From Planctomycetaceae bacterium (GTDB lineage: Bacteria > Planctomycetota > Planctomycetia > Pirellulales > Pirellulaceae): a DNA stretch of 64,000 nt. The notes below the pieces were generated by a model that saw nothing but the letters and a program-made list of their open reading frames with translations, had not been told where the DNA came from and ran no database searches. Numbering within the stretch: the first letter of the stretch is position 1; each line of letters begins with the position of its first letter. Where the stretch lies: contig JAEUIQ010000021.1 in NCBI GenBank assembly GCA_016794985.1, forward strand, positions 1 through 64,000. Direction: 5' to 3'. Both the position numbers and the translations under genes were made by a program. This document shows, in pieces, positions 37,890-46,538 of this stretch.

Positions 37890-38059
37890 TCAAAGATCTT
37901 GTTTATGCGTTGGGGTATTCGTTTTTCGGAAATGTGGCGCTGCTGATGTTCTTCGCGATTTTCCTCGTGGTCTGTTTTCAGGCCTTACGCACCAATCGCG
38001 AAGACAGTCAACGCAATTCGAACGTGGTCTTGGATGACCTGGAAGGCAATCAATCATGA
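37886..38059 (+). CDS. ccoQ: CcoQ-like small membrane subunit
   Basis: A 57-residue protein read directly from the sequence. It begins MIKDLVYALGYSFFG, has one hydrophobic helix at about 13-33 (NVALLMFFAIFLVVCFQAL), and ends with a polar acidic tail. The ATG overlaps the ccoNO stop and its own stop overlaps the ccoP ATG, both as ATGA. Size, single helix and position between ccoO and ccoP identify it as CcoQ, which stabilises the complex or its assembly. Confidence 0.85.
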   Translation: MIKDLVYALGYSFFGNVALLMFFAIFLVVCFQALRTNREDSQRNSNVVLDDLEGNQS

Positions 38060-38706
38060 GTCACGCAGTGGACCAAAATCTCGACGTTAACGAACCAAAG
38101 CTAACCGATCATAGCTATGACGGAATCCAAGAATACGACAATCCCATGCCAGGTTGGTGGGTGTGGTTGTTTGTGGGGACGGTTGTATTTTCCGCCGTGT
38201 ATTGGCTGTACTTTGAAACTGGGGTGCCGGAGCGGTCGATCTTCGACCAATATACCGCCCATCAGACACAGGTAATGACGCAGCGATTCGGAGAACTCGG
38301 TGGCGATTTGACCCCTAACGCCGATACACTTGTGAAATACAGTAGCGATCCCAAGGAGGCGAAGTGGTTGGCCGTTGGCAAGTCCACCTATCAAGCGAAC
38401 TGTGCGAGTTGCCACGGAATCGATGGCGGCGGTGGAATTGGTCCTAACTTGACCGATGATCATTGGAAGAACGTTCGTAACATTGAAGACATTGCGACGG
38501 TGATCAAGAACGGTGCCAACAACGGAGCAATGCCGGCCTGGGGCACTCGGTTCAACCATCCAAACGTTTTGGTTCTGACCAGCGCCTATATTGCGTCAAT
38601 GCGTGGTACCAAGCCCAGTAATCCCAAGGCTCCGGAAGGTAGCGTTATCGGTCCCTGGGCCGCTGCTCCCGCCGCTCCAGCCTCCACTTCTCCGTCGGCC
38701 AACTAA
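38056..38706 (+). CDS. ccoP: CcoP, cbb3 oxidase subunit III with a single heme c site
   Basis: A 216-residue membrane-anchored cytochrome c that passes electrons to CcoO/CcoN. The N-terminal CcoP motif YDGIQEYDNPMPGWW (21-35) is followed by one helix (about 36-53). One cytochrome c domain has CASCH at 116-120 and a probable axial Met in GAMPAWG. Many CcoP proteins carry two heme c sites and about 290-300 residues, so this one is a short monoheme form. The Ala/Pro/Ser-rich tail resembles a disordered linker. Overlaps ccoQ by 4 bases; ccoG follows after 3 bases. Confidence 0.93.
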   Translation: MSHAVDQNLDVNEPKLTDHSYDGIQEYDNPMPGWWVWLFVGTVVFSAVYWLYFETGVPERSIFDQYTAHQTQVMTQRFGELGGDLTPNADTLVKYSSDPKEAKWLAVGKSTYQANCASCHGIDGGGGIGPNLTDDHWKNVRNIEDIATVIKNGANNGAMPAWGTRFNHPNVLVLTSAYIASMRGTKPSNPKAPEGSVIGPWAAAPAAPASTSPSAN

Positions 38707-38709
38707 GCC

Positions 38710-40128
38710 ATGAACTCGACCATTTTGGAAGCCGAAGAGCACGTCTTATCCACATTGGAAAAGGACGGCTCGCGGCGCTGGCTGCGCCCCAAACTTAGTC
38801 CGGGCCATTTGTTGACGAGGCGGCGGCTCGTGGCTTATGTCCTGATTGCCATCTTCACCGTGATTCCGTTCTTGAAATTGAACGGAAAGCCCTTGGTGCT
38901 GTTGGACATCGTGCGTCGGAAGTTTACTTTGTTCGGTTATACTTTCTTGCCCACCGATTCCCTGTTGTTGGCAGTATTCGCGGTCGGGAGTTTGATTTCG
39001 ATCTTTTTGTTGACAGCGTTTTTCGGACGCGTGTGGTGTGGGTGGGCTTGCCCGCAAACCGTCTACATGGAGTTTGTCTTTCGGCCCATTGAGCGTTTAT
39101 TCGATGGGACCGTTGGACGCGGAGGTCACCCGAAATCAGGACGCTCCGATGCGGCATTGCGGTGGGCGTTTCGCTACTTGGTCTATGCCGTCATCTGCTT
39201 TTATTTGGCGAACACGTTTCTAGCCTACTTTGTCGGAGTCGATACCTTATGGGGCTGGGTTCAACAATCGCCTCTAACTCACCCGGTGCCGTTTTTAGTA
39301 GTGGCGTTTGTGACCGTGGCCATGATGTTTGACTTTTGTTTTTTTCGCGAACAGCTATGTATCATCGCCTGTCCGTACGGCCGATTTCAATCGGTGTTAT
39401 TGGATCGAAACTCGTTGATCGTTGCCTACGACAAGAATCGTGGTGAACCTCGAGGTAAGTCCGTCAAAAATCGAAGCATCGACCTTCCAGTATTGGCGTC
39501 GACGCCAGCTCCATCGGGAGACTGTGTCGACTGCGGTTTGTGTGTGGCGACGTGTCCGACGGGGATCGACATTCGGAACGGACTGCAAATGGAATGCATC
39601 AACTGTACGCAGTGTATAGATGCCTGCAATGCCGTTATGCAAAAAATTGGGCGGGCACCGGACCTGATTCGCTACAGTTCGCAGGCTGCGGATGCCGGTG
39701 AGCGTTGGAGCATGTTGCGCCCGCGGGTGATAATTTATCCTTTGATCCTGACCGTGTTGGCAACCGTGTTCTTCTATCTTCTGTTGACCAAGAATCATTT
39801 TGACGCGGTGGTTATTCGCGAGCGTGGCAACCCCTACACTCGGATGGAAAATGATTTGATTCGCAATCCGGTGCGGCTGAAGTTGACCAATCGCCAAGAC
39901 TTTCCCATGGATCTCAAAATCTCATCACCGCATGAGGGTGTCGTGCTCGGAATTGCAGAACCAGATTTTGTTGTGGACGCGGGGGAAAGCCGAGTATTTC
40001 ATCTTCACGCAGACGTACCCGATCACCACTTTGACAACGGCCGACTTGAAATTGAATTGCTGATCGAAAACCAAGAACAGCAGCAAACAAAAGTTCGTCT
40101 ACTTTTGACAGGACCCTTGGGGAGTTGA
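38710..40128 (+). CDS. ccoG: CcoG, cbb3 oxidase assembly ferredoxin-like protein
   Basis: A 472-residue membrane protein of the CcoG/RdxA/FixG family, which is thought to reduce copper for cbb3 assembly. About five membrane helices, with NapH-like cysteines in WCGWACPQTV and CIIACPYGRF. Two 4Fe-4S clusters are bound by CVDCGLCVATCPTGI and CINCTQCIDACN around residues 272-310. The C-terminal domain is the Ig-like FixG region (LKLTNRQDFPMDLKI). It starts 3 bases after ccoP. Confidence 0.94.
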   Translation: MNSTILEAEEHVLSTLEKDGSRRWLRPKLSPGHLLTRRRLVAYVLIAIFTVIPFLKLNGKPLVLLDIVRRKFTLFGYTFLPTDSLLLAVFAVGSLISIFLLTAFFGRVWCGWACPQTVYMEFVFRPIERLFDGTVGRGGHPKSGRSDAALRWAFRYLVYAVICFYLANTFLAYFVGVDTLWGWVQQSPLTHPVPFLVVAFVTVAMMFDFCFFREQLCIIACPYGRFQSVLLDRNSLIVAYDKNRGEPRGKSVKNRSIDLPVLASTPAPSGDCVDCGLCVATCPTGIDIRNGLQMECINCTQCIDACNAVMQKIGRAPDLIRYSSQAADAGERWSMLRPRVIIYPLILTVLATVFFYLLLTKNHFDAVVIRERGNPYTRMENDLIRNPVRLKLTNRQDFPMDLKISSPHEGVVLGIAEPDFVVDAGESRVFHLHADVPDHHFDNGRLEIELLIENQEQQQTKVRLLLTGPLGS

Positions 40129-40129
40129 A

Positions 40130-40657
40130 ATGACCACTACTGCCTTGACCAATAGCGAAGAACTGCAATCTCGCGAAGCACTTGCCCAGATGCTCTGGAC
40201 GGGTGGCATCATTGGATTCTTTGCGATCCAAGCCGTGATATGGGCGGTCGCCATTACTTTAACGCACAACGATCCTTCGCACGCCGTGGTCGCGGGTTTG
40301 GACGAGCGCGTTGGTAGCTCCGATGAGCGGCGCGCGGCGCGTGAGGCCAGCCAAAAGTTGGGCTGGACGACTTCGATCGTTGTGGTCCCCGAGACCGAGA
40401 CCTCCACCCACCCGCGCGTCGAAATTCGAATCACCAATCAAGCAGGTCGTCCCGTGCCGGTGGAGAAGTTGGAAGTATTCGGATTCCATCGAGCACGCGT
40501 CACCGAGCGAAAACTGTTGGAACTGGAATCGACGGCAGCCGGAGTATGGCAGATCGTGGACCCGCTCACACGATCTGGTTGGTGGCGGTTTGAGGGCCAA
40601 GCGGTTTCCGGGACCGATCGATTTCAATTCGAACTGACCGAATTCCTTCAGCTTTAA
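40130..40657 (+). CDS. ccoH: FixH/CcoH-family protein
   Basis: A 175-residue protein with a single N-terminal membrane helix (about 20-45: GGIIGFFAIQAVIWAVAI) and an extracytoplasmic beta-sandwich domain containing VEIRITNQAGRPV and WRFEGQAVSG. Length, topology and position right after ccoG identify it as CcoH/FixH, required for stable cbb3 assembly. ATG is one base after the ccoG stop. Confidence 0.88.
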   Translation: MTTTALTNSEELQSREALAQMLWTGGIIGFFAIQAVIWAVAITLTHNDPSHAVVAGLDERVGSSDERRAAREASQKLGWTTSIVVVPETETSTHPRVEIRITNQAGRPVPVEKLEVFGFHRARVTERKLLELESTAAGVWQIVDPLTRSGWWRFEGQAVSGTDRFQFELTEFLQL

Positions 40658-40670
40658 AGAATTAATCGCG

Positions 40671-41546
40671 ATGTATGCATTATTGACCACCGTGTTCGTT
40701 GCCAGCCTTTTAGGCAGTTTGCATTGCGTGGGTATGTGTGGACCGTTTGCCTTGTTGGCGGGAACGGGTGATGGGCGTCGGTTTCGAGCGGCGCCTACCG
40801 TTGCTTATAGTTTGGGGCGATTGACGAGCTATACGGTCGTGGGTGCGTTGTTCGGTGGGTTGGGTTTGGCACTGAACCATGGAGTGCCTTATGGTTCTTG
40901 GCAACAGACAGGAACCTTGGTCGCAGGGATGTTGATGTTGGCGGTCGGAACCATCGCATTGGCTAGGCAATGTGGTGTGATCGTTAAACTACCACGAATG
41001 GCAGGTCCCTTGGAAAAATCGCTGGGAGCGGTGATTCGTTTTGGACGCAGTCTGACGCCGATTCGTCGCGCTGCGTTGATCGGGTTGGCCAGCAGTCTGA
41101 TGCCTTGTGGTTGGCTGTACGTATTTGCTTTGGCCGCGGCCAGTACGGCGAGTCCAGTGTGGGGAGGATTAGTCATGGCGGTATTTTGGGCTGGGACTGT
41201 GCCGATCATGGCCGCGTTGGGGCTCGGCTGGGGGCGATTGTCTGGGAAGTTTCAAGCCAAGGTCCCGATCATCATGGCCATGATGGTGATCCTGATTGGG
41301 GTCTTTACGATGGTCCAGCGTAGCCCCATCGATTGGAACGCGGTCGTGGTTCGCGATCAGGTGGTCCACGCGGACGATCGCCCATCCTCGAACGCATTCG
41401 AAGGATCCACCCCCGCGACACTCGTCGCACCTGCGACACCCGCCGAAGCAATCCGCCAAATTCAATCATTGGATCACGATCAGTTGCCTTGCTGTCAGGG
41501 TAAAAATGCTGCGTCTGAGGCTATTGCGACAGGAACGCCAGATTGA
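40671..41546 (+). CDS. TauE/SafE-type membrane protein of the cbb3 cluster
   Basis: A 291-residue protein with about six membrane helices. Signature segments are GSLHCVGMCGPFALLAG near the start and SSLMPCGWLYVFAL in the middle; the paired cysteines resemble DsbD-type transmembrane redox or metal-handling proteins. Annotated homologues are called sulfite exporter TauE/SafE or DsbD-like and sit between ccoH and ccoI in many cbb3 clusters, so a role in copper or heme delivery is more likely than sulfite export. The C-terminal 60 residues are non-membrane and disordered. Confidence 0.85.
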   Translation: MYALLTTVFVASLLGSLHCVGMCGPFALLAGTGDGRRFRAAPTVAYSLGRLTSYTVVGALFGGLGLALNHGVPYGSWQQTGTLVAGMLMLAVGTIALARQCGVIVKLPRMAGPLEKSLGAVIRFGRSLTPIRRAALIGLASSLMPCGWLYVFALAAASTASPVWGGLVMAVFWAGTVPIMAALGLGWGRLSGKFQAKVPIIMAMMVILIGVFTMVQRSPIDWNAVVVRDQVVHADDRPSSNAFEGSTPATLVAPATPAEAIRQIQSLDHDQLPCCQGKNAASEAIATGTPD

Positions 41547-43999
41547 TTCAATCAATGTCGTGTAGCCATTGTCAACTTCCCGTACCCGCCGGACTGATCC
41601 GCGCCGGCGAGCCGCAACAGTTCTGTTGTCACGGCTGTGAGACCGCCTATCGCTTGATTCACAGTTGCGGTTTGGATGCCTATTACGAAATCCAAGAGGG
41701 GCAAGCCACGATTCCGACAGCTTGGAACGAGAAGTTTCAGGATGACTCGCAGTTTCAAGAGTACGATAGCGAGAAGTTTCAAGCTCTGTTTGGCAAGATG
41801 GCGGGGAATATCGGAGAGATTACATTTGTTGTCGAAGGCATTCACTGTGCCGCTTGCATTTGGCTTCTCGAAAAACTGCCGCATTTGGTCCCGGGGGTTA
41901 TTGAAGCGACGGTCAACTGGGGCCGTCGGACCGTGCGAGTTCGTTGGCGAACCGATAGGGTGTCGTTATCGTCGATCGCAAAAACCTTAGCACAGTTGGG
42001 TTATCCTCCGCATCCCGTTGGTCGCGAGAAAAACGCCGACTTGCGCAAACAGGAAAATCGCAAGCATCTGATCCGATTGGGGGTTGCGGGTGCTGCTGCC
42101 GGCAACAACATGCTGATTGCGATTGCACTTTATCTGGGCATGTTCTCGCATATCTCGGATTCTACGGTCTTGTTGTTTCGCTGGACAAGCTGCGTGTTGG
42201 GAACATTGTCAGTTGTCTGGCCCGGTGCCGTATTTTTTCGTGGTGGTTGGTATGCCTTGCGAACTTGGACGCCGCACATGGATTTGCCGATCGCGTTGGG
42301 GCTCGGAGCGGGTCTGATCAGTGGCATCGTCAATACTATTTTGAATCATGGCGAGATTTACTTCGATTCACTATCGATTCTGGTTTTTGTTTTATTGCTA
42401 GGACGCTGGATTCAGTATCGACAACAACAAACGGCAACGGATTCTATCGAAATGCTTTATCGCTTGACGCCGAAGACGACGCGACGCGTGCGAAATGGTG
42501 TCGCGGTGACTATCCCGAGCGATCTACTGGAAGTGGGTGACACGGTAGAAGTTCTAGCCGGAGAAACATTTCCGGGTGATGGCGTGGTCGTCCATGGCAA
42601 ATCGAGCGTGGATCAAGCGATCTTGACCGGTGAATCCGCTGCAGTCCAGGTGGGCCCCGGCGATGACGTCGCAGCGGGGACGTTGAATTGCGAATCCATG
42701 CTTCAAGTGACGGTTCAGGCTGTGGGCCTGGAAACACGAATCGGAAAAGTCTTGGAACTGGTCCAAGAGAGTGCAGCAAAGCGACCCAAGATTGTGGAAC
42801 TAGCGGATCGACGCGGCGGGTATTTCGTGGTCGTTATCTTGATTTTGGCCCTTGTGACCTTGGTGGGCTGGTTATGGTTCGAGCCGGCGATGGCGGTCGA
42901 ACGAATGATTGCGTTGTTAGTCATCGCTTGTCCGTGTGCGTTGGCCTTGGCAACTCCATTGGCTGTTTCGGTTGGATTGGCGCGGGGTGCCAACGACCAC
43001 TTGCTGATCAAAAGTGGTGATATCTTTCAACGCTTGACCGATTCACCGCGACCGAATCTGCCCAAGCGTTTGTGGCTGGACAAGACCGGCACCTTGACTT
43101 GGGGGCGAATGTTGGTTCATCGCTGGGAAGGTGATCGCGAAGTTTGGCCCGCAGTGGCTGCGGTGCAACAGAACTCGACACATCCGATTGCCCAGGCCAT
43201 GGTGCAATTTGTCCGCAGCAAGTGCGAACGCAATCAGTGGCCGGAAGTACAAGAAGTGATCCAGTCGCAACATGGTGGTATTGGCGGTTTGATAGGCGGG
43301 CAGAATCTTTGGATTGGCAATCGAACGTTTATCGTGCGTCAAGGAATCTCGGTGGGTAGTCATTGGGACGAGATTGGAGAAAGAGGCTTGGCGGACGGGT
43401 ATTCGCCAATCTTTGTGGCGCAAGGTTCGAAGTTGGTGGCAGTGGCGTTGGTTGGTGACGGGCTACGGCCTGACGTGAAGCGACATGTCGAGTGGCTACG
43501 ACGCGAGGGTTGGCAAGTCGGAATTTTGTCCGGCGATCATCAAGCCGTCGTTAGGCAAATCGCAACGGCGATTCAAGTGCCAAATGAACAAGCCCTAGGT
43601 GATCAGTTGCCTGAAGACAAGGTTCGCATCATCGAACAGTCGCTACCACAATCGGCAGTCGTGGTGATGGTTGGCGATGGCGTCAATGACAGCGCGGCAC
43701 TGGCGGCTGCCTCGGTAGGAATTGCGGCTCATCATAGCGCGGAAGTAAGTTTACAGGCCGCGCCAGTGTATTTAGGACGCCCGGGATTGGCTGGGGTCGT
43801 GGATCTATTAATGGTCAGCCAGGGAACGATGCGGAACATCCGCCGCAATTTTGCTTTCTCATTGACCTACAATTTGACAGCCGTTTGTTTGGCTGGTTTA
43901 GGATTTATTAACCCATTAGGCGCAGCGATTCTGATGCCGATCAGTTCCTTGACGGTGGTGGGGCTTTCTTTTTGGCCAATTCGCCGCATTCAATCTTAG
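41543..43999 (+). CDS. ccoI: CcoI, copper-transporting P1B-type ATPase
   Basis: An 818-residue copper ATPase that supplies copper for cbb3 assembly. A Cys-rich N-terminus (CSHC at 7-10, CCHGC at 28-32) precedes a heavy-metal domain with HCAAC near 101-105. Eight membrane helices follow, with the transport motif CPCALALATP at about 463. Catalytic motifs are TGES, DKTGTL (phospho-Asp near 513) and GDGVNDSAAL near 711. The start is ambiguous: TTG at 41543 overlaps the previous stop (TTGA) with AGGA 8 bases upstream, while ATG at 41555 lacks a close ribosome site. A ccoS gene is not visible downstream. Confidence 0.94.
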   Translation: MIQSMSCSHCQLPVPAGLIRAGEPQQFCCHGCETAYRLIHSCGLDAYYEIQEGQATIPTAWNEKFQDDSQFQEYDSEKFQALFGKMAGNIGEITFVVEGIHCAACIWLLEKLPHLVPGVIEATVNWGRRTVRVRWRTDRVSLSSIAKTLAQLGYPPHPVGREKNADLRKQENRKHLIRLGVAGAAAGNNMLIAIALYLGMFSHISDSTVLLFRWTSCVLGTLSVVWPGAVFFRGGWYALRTWTPHMDLPIALGLGAGLISGIVNTILNHGEIYFDSLSILVFVLLLGRWIQYRQQQTATDSIEMLYRLTPKTTRRVRNGVAVTIPSDLLEVGDTVEVLAGETFPGDGVVVHGKSSVDQAILTGESAAVQVGPGDDVAAGTLNCESMLQVTVQAVGLETRIGKVLELVQESAAKRPKIVELADRRGGYFVVVILILALVTLVGWLWFEPAMAVERMIALLVIACPCALALATPLAVSVGLARGANDHLLIKSGDIFQRLTDSPRPNLPKRLWLDKTGTLTWGRMLVHRWEGDREVWPAVAAVQQNSTHPIAQAMVQFVRSKCERNQWPEVQEVIQSQHGGIGGLIGGQNLWIGNRTFIVRQGISVGSHWDEIGERGLADGYSPIFVAQGSKLVAVALVGDGLRPDVKRHVEWLRREGWQVGILSGDHQAVVRQIATAIQVPNEQALGDQLPEDKVRIIEQSLPQSAVVVMVGDGVNDSAALAAASVGIAAHHSAEVSLQAAPVYLGRPGLAGVVDLLMVSQGTMRNIRRNFAFSLTYNLTAVCLAGLGFINPLGAAILMPISSLTVVGLSFWPIRRIQS

Positions 44000-44393
44000 T
44001 TCCGGTATTAGCGTTTGTAGGGATCGATGGTGTCTTAGCGACCAATTTCCAGGGCGGTGTTCGAGCTTCGCCGGTTGATTCGTGGGCGCGTCGGTTTGGG
44101 TGACGTAGGCTTTGGAGGTGAGTTTGATTTTGGTTTCCGAGCCTAGTCACCCCTCACCGTTGACCCCCAGCGGAGTGAAGCATTTGATTTCGGCGAGGAT
44201 CGGGCCGAATGGACCGGAAAACTCTAGCTGATGTGCGTCGACCGCCGGATAGAGTGACATCTGGTCCGGAAAAGTCCTAAATGATCGGCATAAGTGCCGA
44301 GGGCATGCAATTGAAAATGCTTCGCAGCGTTGCCCGCGTTTTTTCTGCGAAGGCAACGCGATAAGGCTCTTTTCAGGGCGTGCCTAGGTCCGA
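44000..44393. other. Intergenic region with a weak hairpin
   Basis: About 394 bases between ccoI and the prepilin genes. GCGTTGCC at 44327-44334 pairs with GGCAACGC at 44352-44359 around a 17-base loop containing a T run. It could be a terminator for the cbb3 operon or leader structure for the prepilin genes. No ccoS or other gene found. Confidence 0.4.
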
Positions 44394-44885
44394 ATGAGGC
44401 GTATCAACGTATTTAGTATGCGAAATTCCACCCGAAAAATGAACCGTCGCGGCATCAGCATGGTCGAACTCATGGTGGTCACCTTGGTGATGGGGATTAT
44501 GGCGGCGGTTGCTGCCCCCAAATTTGCCGCGGCCTTGCAGCATCATGCCTTGGAAATGGCCGCCAAGCGAATCGTTGCCGATTTGGAATCCGCCAGATCG
44601 TTAGCCTACACCACCGGGGTCTCGCAAACTGTTCGATTTAGCACCTCTTCCGGTAGGTATCAACACGTCGGTCTGGTTGATCCCGATCGGCCCACCGTTT
44701 CAGACTATACCGTAGACATTACCGATGCGCCTTATGGTTGCGCCTTCAAGAATGTAAGCAACGAAGTCTTAACGTACAACGGTCACGGTTTACCTAATAC
44801 TGGTACGGAGATCATCGTCTTCTTAGGCAACATCCAACGAACCATCACGGTGAGTGCGACAACCGGAAGGGCGACATACTTATGA
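44394..44885 (+). CDS. Prepilin-like protein 1 (GspH/FimT type)
   Basis: A 163-residue type IV prepilin-like protein. The prepilin peptidase site is after Gly20: RRG followed by ISMVELMVVTL, with Glu at mature position 5. A hydrophobic helix of about 20 residues and a beta-rich globular domain follow. Size and the AKRIVADLESARSLAYTTG segment resemble GspH/FimT. Starts at 44394, 44418 or 44439 are all in frame; the first is given. The stop overlaps the next gene's ATG (ATGA). Could serve a pilus tip or type II secretion pseudopilus. Confidence 0.8.
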   Translation: MRRINVFSMRNSTRKMNRRGISMVELMVVTLVMGIMAAVAAPKFAAALQHHALEMAAKRIVADLESARSLAYTTGVSQTVRFSTSSGRYQHVGLVDPDRPTVSDYTVDITDAPYGCAFKNVSNEVLTYNGHGLPNTGTEIIVFLGNIQRTITVSATTGRATYL

Positions 44886-46027
44886 TGGTGCGGCGATCCC
44901 AACGAATTCGACAAGGCTATAGTCTGGTTGAAATGGCCGTCGCGTTGCCCACGATTGGCATTCTAACCGTTGGCATGTGCTCGGCGGTTTTGTTGACGGT
45001 GCGAGCGATTCCACAAGACGGTTCGGTAATCACCGCTTCGGTCGAGACCGCTCGGGCTTTGGAGCAATTGGAACGTGATCTGCGTTGTGCACTCACGGTT
45101 ATCAAACGCGACGGGAAAGAAATCATTTTTACCGTTCCCGACCGGAACGGCGATGCTCAACCGGAAACGATTCGCTATTGGTGGTCAGGTGTAGTTGGGT
45201 CGCCGTTCCTTCGTCGCTTCAATAGCAGCGAGGATGAGATCATTGTAGGTCAAACGGAGTACCTCCAGTTGGACTACACCATTCAACCACGAGTTACGAA
45301 TCGGCTGCAAGAAACGACGACCACGAGCGATCCCTTTCTGTTGGCTTCTTTCGAAAGTTGGCCAAGCATCACCCCGACGATCAAAGAATTTTATGTTGAT
45401 TCGACTGACTGGATTGCAACCACGTTTGAGTTGCCCACTACAGTCCCCAAAAACTACTCCAGATTGAGATTCACGTCCGTGGAGGTCTACGGGCGGCGCA
45501 ATTTAGTTTCGGGCCAAGTCCGCATCAATGTGTGTCGAGTCAATTCGTCGCGTGAGCCGCGAACGACTTTGCCTTTAGGTACTACCACATCGATATCACC
45601 CTCCATTTTGCCAACGTCATATACTTGGATCAGAACGACCCTCAACAATGATGTCATCGCCACCGACGGATCGCGAGTTTTCTCAATAGTTTTTTCGGGG
45701 TCCACCTCGTTTTCGCCGATGAGAGTTCGTTATTTGACTTCAGATACTGCGCCAAGCAATGTCCATCCGACGGCCCGTTGGACGGATGATTCGGGCGGTG
45801 AGTGGGGACCAGATGCCAGTGATCTTCACAAAAACGATGTGATGTTTCGAATTTTTGGCGTTTACGAAACATTGAAGGTCGAAGTGATCCCTGAAACAAA
45901 GCAGCACATTCAATCGGTCCGAGTCCAGCTCCGTTCGAATACCAACAAGAGCATCAATATTGACACGACCATTGGATTGTTGAACCTACCGGAGGCCACG
46001 CAAATCAATGCACCGAGCGCGAACTAA
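44882..46027 (+). CDS. Prepilin-like protein 2 (GspJ-like position)
   Basis: A 381-residue prepilin-like protein. Cleavage is expected after Gly12 (RQG, then YSLVEMAVALPTIG), keeping Glu5 of the mature form. The rest is a large beta-rich domain with many Thr/Ser segments, longer than typical GspJ (about 200 residues). The region at about 150-320 looks like an inserted lectin- or sandwich-like domain (IATTFELPTTV, VYGRRNLVSGQVRINV), but I cannot assign it. The stop lies inside the next gene, a 20-base overlap. Confidence 0.75.
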   Translation: MMVRRSQRIRQGYSLVEMAVALPTIGILTVGMCSAVLLTVRAIPQDGSVITASVETARALEQLERDLRCALTVIKRDGKEIIFTVPDRNGDAQPETIRYWWSGVVGSPFLRRFNSSEDEIIVGQTEYLQLDYTIQPRVTNRLQETTTTSDPFLLASFESWPSITPTIKEFYVDSTDWIATTFELPTTVPKNYSRLRFTSVEVYGRRNLVSGQVRINVCRVNSSREPRTTLPLGTTTSISPSILPTSYTWIRTTLNNDVIATDGSRVFSIVFSGSTSFSPMRVRYLTSDTAPSNVHPTARWTDDSGGEWGPDASDLHKNDVMFRIFGVYETLKVEVIPETKQHIQSVRVQLRSNTNKSINIDTTIGLLNLPEATQINAPSAN

Positions 46028-46538
46028 TTGGCCAGGTACCGCGAGAAAGTTGAATCGCCAGGGTCTCAACATGGTCGAAGTGGCCATTTCCAGCCTAATT
46101 GTTGGAGTGATGCTGGTCGCCAGTTTACGCGTCGTGGGACAATCTTTCCTGACCCAACGAATGAATGCTGATTTGGCAACTGCCCAATTCTTGGCCGAAG
46201 GCATTTTGAGCGAAGCGTTGCAACTCAGCTATATGGAGCCCGGACTAACGACCTCTGGGATCGCACGAGAAACCGGCGAATTAGCGGCCAACCGAACCAA
46301 TTATGACGATGTGGACGACTACCATAACTACAATGAGTCGCCGCCGAAGTCGAAAGACAACGTGGTTCTCACGGGATTCACTGGTTGGCAGCGAACGGTG
46401 ACGGTTCATTGGGTCAATCATGCCAACTTGACCCAAACCAGTGGTACGGATACGGGATTCAAACGAGTAACAGTCGTAGTTCGTCGCAATGGAACTTTGA
46501 TTACCACAGCACGGGGGTTCCGCGGCAATGCTCCTTAA
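46008..46538 (+). CDS. Prepilin-like protein 3 (GspI/PilV-like)
   Basis: A 176-residue prepilin-like protein with cleavage after Gly19 (RQG, then LNMVEVAISSLIVG) and Glu5 retained. The segment LAEGILSEALQLSYME resembles GspI/PilV proteins, which often read LAxxxLEE at this point. The globular domain ends with RVTVVVRRNGTLITT. It overlaps the upstream gene by 20 bases and the downstream gene by 11, a tight operon. Confidence 0.78.
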   Translation: MHRARTNWPGTARKLNRQGLNMVEVAISSLIVGVMLVASLRVVGQSFLTQRMNADLATAQFLAEGILSEALQLSYMEPGLTTSGIARETGELAANRTNYDDVDDYHNYNESPPKSKDNVVLTGFTGWQRTVTVHWVNHANLTQTSGTDTGFKRVTVVVRRNGTLITTARGFRGNAP

